This document shows, piece by piece, positions 41,465 to 51,598 of a DNA stretch of 64,000 nucleotides (its first letter is position 1; every line of letters starts with the position of its first letter). Below the pieces are notes generated by a model. It worked only from the letters and a program-made list of their open reading frames with translations. It ran no database searches and was not told the DNA's origin. The DNA is from VAXT01 sp963698015 (lineage in GTDB: Bacteria > Actinomycetota > Thermoleophilia > Gaiellales > Gaiellaceae), in the NCBI GenBank assembly GCA_963698015.1, contig OY969109.1:1240001-1304000 (forward strand). Reading direction: 5' to 3'. The position numbers and the translations under genes were made by a program.

Positions 41465-44137
41465 ATGATGACGGCTCGAGCGGCACCTGACCCGACAGCC
41501 GGAGCTGGCACGTCGCCAGCCGCTCCAACGGCTGAACGACAGGAGCTCGAGCTCTCCGCCATGGCAACACTGCCGGCGGCGGACGTGCTGAGCAAGCTCG
41601 GCTCGTCCGATGGGGGTCTTTCGAGCGCCGAGGCGAGCCGGCGCCTGGGAATCTACGGGCCAAACGTCTTGGCCGCGCACGGAGTCAGTGCCTGGTCGGT
41701 TCTTGCCCGCCAGCTGCACAGCTATCTGCTCTTGTTGCTGCTCGTCGCAGCCGTCGTCTCGGCCGTGGTCGGCGACGTGACGGAGGCGTTGATCATCGGT
41801 GCGATCATGGCGATGAGCATTGGTCTGAGCTTCTTCAACGAGTACCGCTCGGAGAAGGCGGTCGAAGAGCTTCATTCCGAGATCAAACATCTTGCCGTTG
41901 TCGATCGCGACGGCGCTCCGGCCGAGATCGCTGTCACACAGCTCGTCCCCGGTGACGTCGTGCATCTGCGGGTCGGGGATGTGATTCCGGCCGATCTGCG
42001 GCTGCTCGAGGTACACGAGCTCGAGTGCGACGAGTCGGTGCTGACCGGTGAGTCGCGGGCCACGGGCAAGACGGCCGAGGCCCAGCCGCCGGGGGACTCG
42101 CCCCTAGACCTGCGCCCGTGCGCCTTCATGGGCACGCTCGTACGCGGCGGCGACGGGCGCGGCGTCGTCATTCGCACCAGCTCGCACACAGCGTTCGGCG
42201 CGATCGCGGTGCGCCTGGGCGAGCAGCAGGGGAAGACCGCGTTCCAGCAGGGGCTCCAGGACTTCTCCCGCCTGCTCGCCACAGTGACCGCGGTGCTGGC
42301 TGGCTCGATCTTCGTGATCAACGCCGTGGTCGGACACTCGATCCTTCAGTCGGCACTCTTCGCGCTCGCGATAGCGGTGGGCCTGACGCCACAACTACTG
42401 CCCGCAATCGTCACCGTCAGCCTGTCGACCGGCGCCCGCCGCCTGGCCAAGAAACGCGTCATCGTCAAGCGTCTGGTCGCGATCGAAGACCTCGGCAACG
42501 TTCAGGTGCTGTTCACGGACAAGACCGGCACTCTGACCGAAGGTCAGATCTCGTTCACGCAGGCGCTCGACAGCGCAGGCCAGCCGGACGACCACGTCCG
42601 CGTCCTGGGTCTGACCTGTAGCGACAAGGCCGGCAACGAGCTCGACCGCGCTCTCTGGGCTGCACCGAAGAGCGTCCACAGCGACAACGTCCCGACGCCG
42701 CTCGACCTCCTCCCCTTCGACCACGAGCGACAGCTGGCCTCCGTCCTCGCCGACACGCAGCAGGGACGGCTGCTGATCTCCAAGGGCGCCCCGGAAGGAG
42801 TCCTCGCTCGCTGCACGAACGTCCCCGCCCAGGCGCAGGCGATCCTCGACACCCTCTTCGCCTCGGGTACGCGGGTCGTCGCGGTCGCGAGCCGCCCGCT
42901 CGCCAGCGACCACCTCGGCAAAGAAGACGAGCACGACCTCTCCCTCGAGGGATTCCTCTGCTTCACCGACCCCGTCAAACCCAACGTCAAGGAATCGCTC
43001 GCGCGGCTTGCGCGGCTCGAGATCACCGTCAAGATCGTCACCGGCGACAACGGTAAGGTCGCGGCGCACCTCTGCGGCGAGGTCGGCCTCGACCCAGGAA
43101 CGTTCGTCACCGGGAAAGAGCTCGAAGAACTCGATGACGCCGCCCTCGTGGCGCTGCTGCCGAAGACGACCATCTTTGCCCGCATCACGCCGGAGCAGAA
43201 ATCACGCATCATCCGCGTCCAGCGCAGCCTCGGCTCGGATGTCGCCTTTCTCGGCGACGGTGTCAACGACGCGATCGCGCTGCATCATGCCGACGTCGGG
43301 ATCTCGGTCGACTCGGCGGCCGACGTGGCCAAGGACGCCGCGGCCGTCGTCTTGCTCGACAAGGATCTCGGCATCCTTGCCGACGGTGTCGTCGAGGGTC
43401 GGCGCATCTTCGCCAACACGATCAAGTACGTGCTGATGGGCACCTCGTCGAACTTCGGCAACATGTTCAGCGCGGCCGGCGCGTCGCTCTTCCTGAGCTT
43501 CCTGCCGATGCTGCCGACGCAGATCCTCCTCAACAACCTTCTCTACGACGTCAGCGAGATGACCATCCCGACCGACAACGTCGACGAGGAGCTGCTCGCT
43601 CGACCCGCCAAGTGGGACATCCGCATGATCCGCCGCTTCATGTCCTTCTTCGGACCGATCAGTTCCATCTACGACTTTCTGACCTTCGCGGTCATGCTCT
43701 ACGTCTTCGACGCCGGCCCGGTTCTGTTTCGCTCCGGCTGGTTCGTCGAGTCCCTCACGACCCAGACACTCGTCATCTTCGTGATCCGCACCCGCCGCGT
43801 TCCCTTTTACAAGAGCCGTCCCAGCCGCCCGCTTCTCGCCACCACCCTCGCCTGCGCCGCCTTCGGCGTCGCTCTCCCCTACATCCCGCCGCTCGCCCAC
43901 CTGTTCGGCTTCCGACCACTCCCGCTCACCTTCCTCGCGATCCTGGCCGTGATGATCGTCACCTACCTCGTACTCGCCCAAATCGGCGTCGCGCTCTTCT
44001 TCAAGCCACAGGGCGGCCGTCCGCTCGCACGCGCCATCAGCGCCGCGGAGCGGCGCATCAGCCGCAGGGCATCACGCTGGGGCAGCTGGCGACATCGCAC
44101 CCCACCGACACCACCGCTACCGCGACCCGCCGGCTGA
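41465..44137 (+). CDS. P-type ATPase, Mg2+-translocating type (MgtA-like, P3B)
   Basis: 890 aa. 'ECDESVLTGESRATGK' (A domain TGES), 'VQVLFTDKTGTLTEGQ' (phosphorylated Asp), 'KIVTGDNGKVAAHLCGEVGL' and 'VAFLGDGVNDAIALHHADVGISVDSAADVAKDAA' (P domain hinge) are intact. MgtA hallmarks are 'AIAVGLTPQLLPAIVTVSLSTGARRLAKKRVIVKRLVAIEDLG' and 'NNLLYDVSEMTIPTDNVDEELL'. It imports Mg2+ (or Ni2+) at ATP cost in the cytoplasmic membrane. The N-terminus is Ala/Pro-rich and the C-terminus Pro/Arg-rich beyond the family core. Position in the tRNA-Asp island suggests transfer. Confidence 0.92.
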   Translation: MMTARAAPDPTAGAGTSPAAPTAERQELELSAMATLPAADVLSKLGSSDGGLSSAEASRRLGIYGPNVLAAHGVSAWSVLARQLHSYLLLLLLVAAVVSAVVGDVTEALIIGAIMAMSIGLSFFNEYRSEKAVEELHSEIKHLAVVDRDGAPAEIAVTQLVPGDVVHLRVGDVIPADLRLLEVHELECDESVLTGESRATGKTAEAQPPGDSPLDLRPCAFMGTLVRGGDGRGVVIRTSSHTAFGAIAVRLGEQQGKTAFQQGLQDFSRLLATVTAVLAGSIFVINAVVGHSILQSALFALAIAVGLTPQLLPAIVTVSLSTGARRLAKKRVIVKRLVAIEDLGNVQVLFTDKTGTLTEGQISFTQALDSAGQPDDHVRVLGLTCSDKAGNELDRALWAAPKSVHSDNVPTPLDLLPFDHERQLASVLADTQQGRLLISKGAPEGVLARCTNVPAQAQAILDTLFASGTRVVAVASRPLASDHLGKEDEHDLSLEGFLCFTDPVKPNVKESLARLARLEITVKIVTGDNGKVAAHLCGEVGLDPGTFVTGKELEELDDAALVALLPKTTIFARITPEQKSRIIRVQRSLGSDVAFLGDGVNDAIALHHADVGISVDSAADVAKDAAAVVLLDKDLGILADGVVEGRRIFANTIKYVLMGTSSNFGNMFSAAGASLFLSFLPMLPTQILLNNLLYDVSEMTIPTDNVDEELLARPAKWDIRMIRRFMSFFGPISSIYDFLTFAVMLYVFDAGPVLFRSGWFVESLTTQTLVIFVIRTRRVPFYKSRPSRPLLATTLACAAFGVALPYIPPLAHLFGFRPLPLTFLAILAVMIVTYLVLAQIGVALFFKPQGGRPLARAISAAERRISRRASRWGSWRHRTPPTPPLPRPAG

Positions 44138-44244
44138 GCTCGGACACAGTCGCCCACCACAGGACCCGCTCGCGCTCGCACATCGGCGGGGGGTGTGCGC
44201 CTCCCACCGTCCCGCAGAATCTTTCCTCAGGGGCGGACTCGGAT

Positions 44245-44520
44245 CTATCCAGCCCGTTCCCGGTGACGGAAGACACCTGCTGCCCGCAGCCCCAGAGCCT
44301 CGTTCGGGAAGGAGAGTGAGCTCTTCATACGGTCTATACCGGGCATGTTGTCTTTCCACCACGAAGCGACAGCGCGCATCCTTTCGCCCGGCGCTGTCGC
44401 GAAGTAGTGAAAGTGCGACAGGGCCGCGAGGCAGCACGCTTCGATCTCAGTCGGTCGCGGCCCGGGCCCGTCGCCCTTGACCGCCGCGAGCGACTCTTCC
44501 ATCGACGTTACGACCGCCAT
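44245..44520 (-). CDS. Small hypothetical protein
   Basis: 91 aa, no recognised family. The case for a gene is its start: GAGGAGGAG lies 6 nt before ATG 44520, one of the best ribosome-binding sites in the window. The sequence has a helical middle ('CCLAALSHFHYFATAPGERMRAVASWWKDN') and a basic tail. It is divergent from the VIT1 gene, with only 17 bp between the starts. Could be spurious. Confidence 0.4.
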   Translation of the reverse strand: MAVVTSMEESLAAVKGDGPGPRPTEIEACCLAALSHFHYFATAPGERMRAVASWWKDNMPGIDRMKSSLSFPNEALGLRAAGVFRHRERAG

Positions 44521-44537
44521 GTTCGTCTCCTCCTCAC

Positions 44538-45098
44538 ATGGGCGAGCTTCCGACCCAAGTGCCGCAGGCGCCTGCCATCCCTTGCTGTGCTCAGGCTAGC
44601 CTGCCCTCCCAAGTGCCTGACCGGACAGCCGAACAGCGGTTCCTGCTCCAACGGGTGCAGCCAGCTCTCGTTGGTCTCATCGATGGTTCGCTCTCTACGC
44701 TGGCCCCGATCTTCGCCGTCGCCCTCGCAACCAAGAACCCTCATTACGCTTTCATCGCCGGGCTAGCGACCGCGATCGCCGCAGGCATCAGCATGGCCTA
44801 CTCCGAAGGGCTATCCGACACCGGAGAGCTGACAGGACGCGGCCCCGGGCTGCTACGTGGAGCGATCACGGGTCTCGCCACCTTCTGCGGTGGCATCCTG
44901 CACACCCTGCCGTTCCTGCTCCCGAGCTTCCACACGGCCGTAACGTTGGCGCTCGTGGTCGTCGCCGTCGAACTCGTCGGGCTCGCCTGGATCCGGTGGC
45001 GGTTCCTCCACACCCGTTTCCTGACCTCGGTACTACAGATCACGCTCGCCGGTGTAGTCATCGTCGCGATCAGCATCGCCCTCGGCACAAGCGGCTAG
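44538..45098 (+). CDS. VIT1/CCC1-family iron/manganese transporter-like protein
   Basis: 186 aa. 'VQPALVGLIDGSLSTLAPIFAVALATKNPHYAFIAGLATAIAAGISMAYSEGLSDTGELTGRG' is the VIT1/CCC1 core (helices 1-2 with the acidic SEGLSD metal-binding stretch), and 'RGAITGLATFCGGILHTLPFLLP' follows. Five helices are predicted. Relatives move Fe2+ or Mn2+ across membranes. The start is uncertain: ATG 44538 lacks a ribosome-binding site. It sits just left of the intact tRNA-Asp in the same island segment as the Mg2+-type ATPase, giving a metal-transport module. Confidence 0.85.
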   Translation: MGELPTQVPQAPAIPCCAQASLPSQVPDRTAEQRFLLQRVQPALVGLIDGSLSTLAPIFAVALATKNPHYAFIAGLATAIAAGISMAYSEGLSDTGELTGRGPGLLRGAITGLATFCGGILHTLPFLLPSFHTAVTLALVVVAVELVGLAWIRWRFLHTRFLTSVLQITLAGVVIVAISIALGTSG

Positions 45099-45227
45099 GC
45101 GCGTCGATAATCCGAGGGACATCGAATGGGATTGCCGGCTGCCGTCACCGTCGGGGGCTAGGGTCGGGCGGCAGTGTCCTTCTGCGGGCGACAACGCAAC
45201 ACGCCTATGTGCAGGCATTTGGAAAGA

Positions 45228-45301
<74 letters not shown>

Positions 45302-45319
45302 GGGCGCGGGACAGTGTAG

Positions 45320-45751
45320 CTACGCGATTTCGGTCAAGCCGAGCTGGCGCATGAGCGTCACCCCGTCCGAATAGACGTCCTTGCGCGCGACGAGGCCGTT
45401 CCGGATCGGGATGATGTCCATGCCCCGGTACTCGACGGTGCGGCCGGTCGGCTCGATCGTCATCCCGGAGCGGTTCATCGGCCCCTCGTGCGTGCCGCGC
45501 GCCGTCCACTCCTGGACGACGAGGTCGTCGCGGACGTACTGGCTCCGCGCCTCGAAGCTCAGGTCGGGAAAGACCCCGAAGATGCCCGTGATCGCCTTCG
45601 CGATCGCGTCCTTGCCGATGTTGACGTCGCCCGTGGTGTGGTTTTCGAACACCGAGTCCTCGCCGTGCATGGAGACGATCGCGTCGACGTCGTGGTCGTT
45701 CCAGGCCGCGTTGTAGCGGTCGATGAATTCCTGTAGCTCCGCGCCCTCCAT
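45320..45751 (-). CDS. NTF2-like/SnoaL-like ester cyclase-type protein
   Basis: 143 aa. 'LQEFIDRYNAAWNDHDVDAIVSMHGEDSVFENHTTGDVNIGKDAIAKAITGIFGVFPDLSFE' is the SnoaL/NTF2-like cone fold (SnoaL-like polyketide cyclase family). It may be an isomerase, a cyclase or a small-ligand binding protein. ATG 45751 follows a TAGGCT box (45759-45764, minus) by 7 nt, so it is leaderless; the longer frame to 45811 would overlap the promoter of ftsH. Confidence 0.82.
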   Translation of the reverse strand: MEGAELQEFIDRYNAAWNDHDVDAIVSMHGEDSVFENHTTGDVNIGKDAIAKAITGIFGVFPDLSFEARSQYVRDDLVVQEWTARGTHEGPMNRSGMTIEPTGRTVEYRGMDIIPIRNGLVARKDVYSDGVTLMRQLGLTEIA

Positions 45752-45758
45752 CGCGTCA

Positions 45759-45764
45759 AGCCTA
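45759..45764 (-). promoter_or_regulatory. -10 box of leaderless promoter for the SnoaL-like gene
   Basis: TAGGCT on the minus strand, 7 nt before ATG 45751. Confidence 0.5.
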
Positions 45765-45803
45765 AAGTGTCGGGGAGCAAGTGCGAGCTGGGAGGATGCT
45801 TTC

Positions 45804-47777
<1,974 letters not shown>

Positions 47778-47781
47778 AGGT

Positions 47782-49590
47782 TTACGACAGCAGGTCGAGG
47801 ATCCCGAGCGGGCGGCGGAAAGGAGCCACGACGTATGCGCCCTGCGCGCGGTCGCGGGAGCCCTCGAGCAGCTCCCTGCCGATCTGCGTCCCGACCTCGG
47901 CCGCGCCCGGGCCCGCGTCGCGGAGTGCGTCCAGCACGGGCTGCGGGACGACGATCCCGGGCACCTCGTTGTGCAGCCGCAGCGCGAGCTGGTGGCTCCA
48001 GACCGGGAAGATCCCGACCAGGACCGGGATCGGCCACTCGCCGCCGAGCCGGTCGACGAAGCGGTCCATGTACTCGAGGTCGTACAGGATCTGCGTCATC
48101 GCGAAGTGCGCGCCGGCCTCGATCTTGCGGTGGAAGCGGTCGAGCTCCAACTCGAGGTCGTCGGCGGCCGGGTTGACCGCGACGCCGATGTAGAACGACG
48201 TGGGCGCGTCGATCGCTCGCCCGTTGTAGTCCTCGCCCCGGTTCAGGCGGGCCATCAGCTGCGCGAGCCCGATCGAGTCGATCTCGTAGACGCCGCGGGA
48301 GCCGGGGTAATCGCCGACCTCCGGCGGATCTCCGGTCACCGAGAGCACGTTGCGGATGCCGCACGCGTGCGCGCCGAGGAGCTGCGACTCGAGGCCCATG
48401 ATCGTGGCGTCTCGCGTCGTCAGGTGGGGGATCGTCTCCACGGCCGTGCTGCGCTCGATCTCGACCGCGAGCATGAGCGCGCTCGCAGCGGCGCGTGCGG
48501 TGGCGTTGTCGTTGATGTCGACGAAGCCCGTGTTTCCGGACTCCTTGAGGGCGCGCGCGACGTCGATCATCCCGGTGTAGCTGCCGCCGAGCGGTGGGTC
48601 GATCTGCACGGAGACGACCCAGTCGTTCTCGCGGAAGGCACGGGCGAGCTCGGTCTCCTCGCGCTGCTCGGGGACCGCGACCTGGACCTCACGCTCCGCG
48701 AACACGAGCGGCGCGCTCGGCTCCCGCTCCTCCTTGACCGCCGAGGCGATGGCCGCGATCTCGGTGGGCGTCGTCCCGCAGCAGCCGCCGATCACACGGG
48801 CGCCGAGGTTCCGTGCGTGCGCGGCGAACTCCGCGAAGTACTCGGGCGAGGCGTGCGGGTAGATGATGCGGTTGCCGGCCATGCTCGCGAGGCCGATGTT
48901 CGGCATCGCGGCGAGCGGGAGGCCGTTGCCATCCATCTCGCTGAGTGCGGCGAGCGCGGCCTGGATGCCCGCGCCGTGGTTCGCGCCGATCGCGGCCACG
49001 CCGAGCTCGCGGAGCCGTTCCGCGGCACGGGCGGCCGAGAGCCCGGAGAGCGTCTCGGCGCCGGCGTCGAAGGTGAGCATGGCGAGCACGGGGAGGGAGG
49101 AGACGCTTCGGACTGCTTGGATCGCCGATTCCAGCTCGTCGAGGTCGAAGAAGGTCTCGACGGCGAAGAGGTCGACCCCGCGACCCTCGAGGACCGCGGC
49201 TTGCTCGGCGAAGATCTCGAGCCGCTCGTCGGGGTCGATGCCCGGCTCGCCGAGGGGGCCGATCGAGCCTGCGATGAAGACGTCGCGGCCCGAGATCTCC
49301 CTCGCCTCGCGCGCGAGCTTGACGCCGGTGCTGTTGATCGCGTGGAGCTCGTCCTCCAGGTAGATGGCCGCGAGCTTGCGGCGGTTCGCGCCGAACGTGT
49401 TCGTTTCGATCACGTCCGCTCCGGCCTGGATGAATCCGACGTGGAGCTTGACCACGGTCTCGGGTGCGCGCAGGTTCGCCTCTTCCGGGATGCGGACGCG
49501 GGGCGCCGCGCTCGAGACGAGGACGCCCATGCCTCCGTCCGCGACGAGTGGCGGGCCGTCGGCGAGGCGTTCGAGCAGGCGGTTGGCCAT
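47782..49590 (-). CDS. Bifunctional homocysteine S-methyltransferase / methylenetetrahydrofolate reductase
   Basis: 602 aa, a fusion as in Bacillus YitJ. Residues ~1-295 form the homocysteine methyltransferase barrel ('LVADGGMGVLVSS', 'ADVIETNTFGANR', 'VIGGCCGTTPTEI' with zinc ligands Cys270 and Cys271). Residues ~315-600 form the FAD-binding MTHFR barrel ('VSVQIDPPLGGS', 'LLGAHACGIRNVLSVTGDPP', 'AGAHFAMTQILYDLEYMDRFVDRL'). It makes methionine and supplies methyl-THF. The third zinc ligand, normally Cys in 'GANCG', is His205 here ('IGANHGAG'). Regulated by the SAM riboswitch upstream. Confidence 0.93.
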   Translation of the reverse strand: MANRLLERLADGPPLVADGGMGVLVSSAAPRVRIPEEANLRAPETVVKLHVGFIQAGADVIETNTFGANRRKLAAIYLEDELHAINSTGVKLAREAREISGRDVFIAGSIGPLGEPGIDPDERLEIFAEQAAVLEGRGVDLFAVETFFDLDELESAIQAVRSVSSLPVLAMLTFDAGAETLSGLSAARAAERLRELGVAAIGANHGAGIQAALAALSEMDGNGLPLAAMPNIGLASMAGNRIIYPHASPEYFAEFAAHARNLGARVIGGCCGTTPTEIAAIASAVKEEREPSAPLVFAEREVQVAVPEQREETELARAFRENDWVVSVQIDPPLGGSYTGMIDVARALKESGNTGFVDINDNATARAAASALMLAVEIERSTAVETIPHLTTRDATIMGLESQLLGAHACGIRNVLSVTGDPPEVGDYPGSRGVYEIDSIGLAQLMARLNRGEDYNGRAIDAPTSFYIGVAVNPAADDLELELDRFHRKIEAGAHFAMTQILYDLEYMDRFVDRLGGEWPIPVLVGIFPVWSHQLALRLHNEVPGIVVPQPVLDALRDAGPGAAEVGTQIGRELLEGSRDRAQGAYVVAPFRRPLGILDLLS

Positions 49591-49657
49591 CGGCGGAGCC
49601 TACTTCCGGCGCGGGGCCGGGTCGCGGGGCCTGCGTTGTCGGAGCATCGAGGTCACC

Positions 49658-49742
49658 TCCATCGCTCTCGGCGGTAGCACCGCACCCGCGGGCCGGTTGC
49701 TGCGACGTCTCAGGGCCGAGTCCCTCGGTCGCTCGTGATGGA
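49658..49742 (-). promoter_or_regulatory. SAM-I (S-box) riboswitch
   Basis: Read on the minus strand, the 85-nt core has P1 TCCATC / GATGGA, then ACGAGCGACC, the conserved GAGGGACTCGGCCC, TGAGA, GCAGCAACC, GGTGCTACCGCC and GAGAGCGATGG. These are in order the S-box landmarks (GAGGGA-GGCCC, TGA, CAACC, GGTGC). It lies 67 nt before the start of the methionine-biosynthesis fusion gene. SAM binding should switch that gene off. No clear terminator follows, so control may be translational. Confidence 0.9.
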
Positions 49743-50197
49743 CATGCCGAGCCTAGCAATCGCAGCGGCAGAATCGCCCCACGTCCCCACCCTGGGAGGG
49801 GATCGAGGCTCCACCCGCCACCCGCTTTCGAGTCTAGTTCCGGAAACCGGACGGATTCGTGACAAAAGGGGGCCGAATGCGTCCACGCTCCGGCGTAGGT
49901 GAAGCGCCGCGGTCAACCGCGAAAAGGGGATAGATCAATCGATATCCACTCGGCACAATGCGGGAGACCGAGCGGCCCCGATGCGGCGGGGGCTCTCGGA
50001 AAAACGAGTAGGCCCCAATGCGGCAGGGGCAACTCGACATCACTGCGGTTCTCTACGGAGACGTCAGAGCGGGCCGGGCGGCGGCCCGCTCCGTCGTTCT
50101 CGGGTGAGGTGGTGCCCGGGCTAAAGCTCCTCGCCCGCCACGCCGAAATAAGAACAGCTCCTTTCGTGGGCCGGGGACTGACGGCAAGCATTCCTGC
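49743..50197. other. Hairpin-rich noncoding region upstream of the SAM riboswitch
   Basis: No supported gene. On the minus strand TAGGCT (49750-49755) is the likely -10 box of the riboswitch transcript. Further right are two similar hairpins, GCCCC-N9-GGGGC at 49975-49993 and 50012-50030, both with ATGCGGC in the loop. A third ATGCGG lies at 49958, and a 9-bp GC-rich hairpin lies at 50067-50091 (GAGCGGGCC / GGCCCGCTC). The region could encode a small structured RNA. Confidence 0.5.
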
Positions 50198-50476
50198 GGC
50201 TACTGGAGTTGCGAAGCGGCGGAGAACCCGCCGCTTCGCTGTAGCCGCAGCAAGAAGACGGCCACGCGGGCAAAGCCCGCATCGCCTCTAGCAGCATCGC
50301 AAGCGACGCCGTGACGGCTACTGGAGTAGCGAAGCAGCTGCGAACCCGCCGCTTCGCTGTAGCCGCAGGAAGAAGACGGCCACGCGGGCAAAGCCCGCAT
50401 CGCCTCTAGCAGCATCGCAAGCGATGCCGTGGCGGCTACTGGGGTTGCGAACCGGCGGCGAGCCCGCCGCCTCGTG
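50198..50476. repeat. 118-bp tandem repeat, two full copies and a partial third
   Basis: Units start at 50198, 50316 and 50434 (GGCTACTGG...). Copies 1 and 2 are nearly identical. Each begins with a hairpin; in copy 1 it has outer arms GGCTAC / GTAGCC and an inner 12-bp stem GCGAAGCGGCGG / CCGCCGCTTCGC (50211-50239). It then has GCGGGC-AAA-GCCCGC. The third copy runs into the end of the SDR gene. Confidence 0.9.
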
Positions 50477-51253
50477 TTACTCGTTCAGGACCCGCCCCTC
50501 CATCCCGCCGGCGACGGTCACGACCTGTCCGGTCACGTGGCCCGACAGCTCGTCCGAGGCCAGCACTACCACCTGCCGCGCGACGTCCTCGGGCTGCGCC
50601 ACCTTGCGCAGCGGCATCGTCCGCGTCACGCGCCGGACGAGCTCGGGATCGGCCAGCGTCGTGCGCGTCATCGGCGACTCGGTCCAGCCCGGGCAGACGA
50701 CGTTCACCCGCCCGCGCGGAGCGATGCGGACGATCTCGTTCTTCAGGCTGAGCAGCAGCCCGTGCACGATCGCCGACTTCGCGGCGGCGTAGTCCGCGTG
50801 CCCCGCTTCCCCGAACAGCCCGGCCGTCGACCCGATCATGACGAGGCTGCCGTGCCCGGTGCGCTCCACCTCGCGCAGAAACGCGCGCGCCGTCAGGTAC
50901 GTGATCGTCAGGTTGGCGCGCAGCGTTGCCTCCCAGCGCTCGAGCGGCAGTTCCCATAGCGGCACGTCCTCCTCGGGCCACTTCCCGGCCACGGCCGCAC
51001 AGACGTCGAGCCCGCCCAGCTCCTCGACGCTCCGGCGAAAGAGCTCGTCGACGGCCTCCTCGTCCCGGAGGTCCCCGCCGACGATCGGCGCCCCTCCGAG
51101 CTCCTCGCTCAGCGCCTCGGCTCGCTCACGCCCACGGTGATAGTGGACGACGACGCGGCTGCTCTCACTCGCGAACTCGCGCGCGCACGCACCTCCGATT
51201 CCGCCCGAGGCGCCCGTGACGAGGATACGCTTGCCCGCAAGGCCGGTCTCCAC
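50477..51253 (-). CDS. Short-chain dehydrogenase/reductase (FabG-like)
   Basis: 258 aa. Classical SDR: NAD(P) loop 'LVTGASGGIGGACA', 'NLTITYLTARAFL', Ser in 'VMIGSTAGLFGEAGH', Tyr-Lys in 'HADYAAAKSAIVHGL', and 'GRVNVVCPGWTESPMT'. It reduces or oxidises an alcohol/ketone with NAD(P)H; relatives include 3-oxoacyl-ACP reductases, but nothing fixes the substrate. GTG 51253 follows TAGCCT (51261-51266, minus) by 7 nt, a leaderless start. Confidence 0.93.
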   Translation of the reverse strand: METGLAGKRILVTGASGGIGGACAREFASESSRVVVHYHRGRERAEALSEELGGAPIVGGDLRDEEAVDELFRRSVEELGGLDVCAAVAGKWPEEDVPLWELPLERWEATLRANLTITYLTARAFLREVERTGHGSLVMIGSTAGLFGEAGHADYAAAKSAIVHGLLLSLKNEIVRIAPRGRVNVVCPGWTESPMTRTTLADPELVRRVTRTMPLRKVAQPEDVARQVVVLASDELSGHVTGQVVTVAGGMEGRVLNE

Positions 51254-51260
51254 AGGCGTG

Positions 51261-51266
51261 AGGCTA
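51261..51266 (-). promoter_or_regulatory. -10 box of leaderless promoter for the SDR gene
   Basis: TAGCCT on the minus strand, 7 nt before GTG 51253. Confidence 0.5.
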
Positions 51267-51315
51267 CGGCCTAGGGATCAAGGCGGCGCGCAGAACGGCC
51301 GAAAAGGCGCTTGCC

Positions 51316-51570
51316 ATGACGCTTCCGACCGAGTTCGACCACCGCGAGATCGGCCTCGCCGTCCTCGAGGCGCTGGACCCGAACAAGGAGCTGACGCCCG
51401 AAGAGCTCGACCACAGAGCATGGCGCCTCGGGCAGCTCCTGGAGCACGGCTACGAGCTCGAGGACGCGATGGTGGTCGCCCGCGCGGACCACATCGACCT
51501 CGAATTGGCGACCGCGCTCGTCGCCGTACATGGCTGCTCGTCCCGCCTGGCGGTTCGAATCTTGCTCTGA
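51316..51570 (+). CDS. Small helical protein of unknown function
   Basis: 84 aa, acidic and all-helical by appearance: 'EIGLAVLEALDPNKELTPEELDHRAWRLGQLLEHGYELEDAMVVARADHIDLELATALVAVHGC'. No family recognised. It precedes the ECF sigma gene by 29 bp on the same strand and may be co-transcribed with it or act as its partner. A weak AAGG lies upstream. Confidence 0.6.
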   Translation: MTLPTEFDHREIGLAVLEALDPNKELTPEELDHRAWRLGQLLEHGYELEDAMVVARADHIDLELATALVAVHGCSSRLAVRILL

Positions 51571-51586
51571 ACGGCGTGGTTGCGCT

Positions 51587-51592
51587 TACATT
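51587..51592 (+). promoter_or_regulatory. -10 box of leaderless promoter for the ECF sigma gene
   Basis: TACATT ends 6 nt before GTG 51599. Confidence 0.5.
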
Positions 51593-51598
51593 CGGGGA

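Noticed and set aside
50198..50476. Possible CRISPR array
   Set aside because: The 118-bp units are directly joined with no unique spacers, and no cas genes are present.
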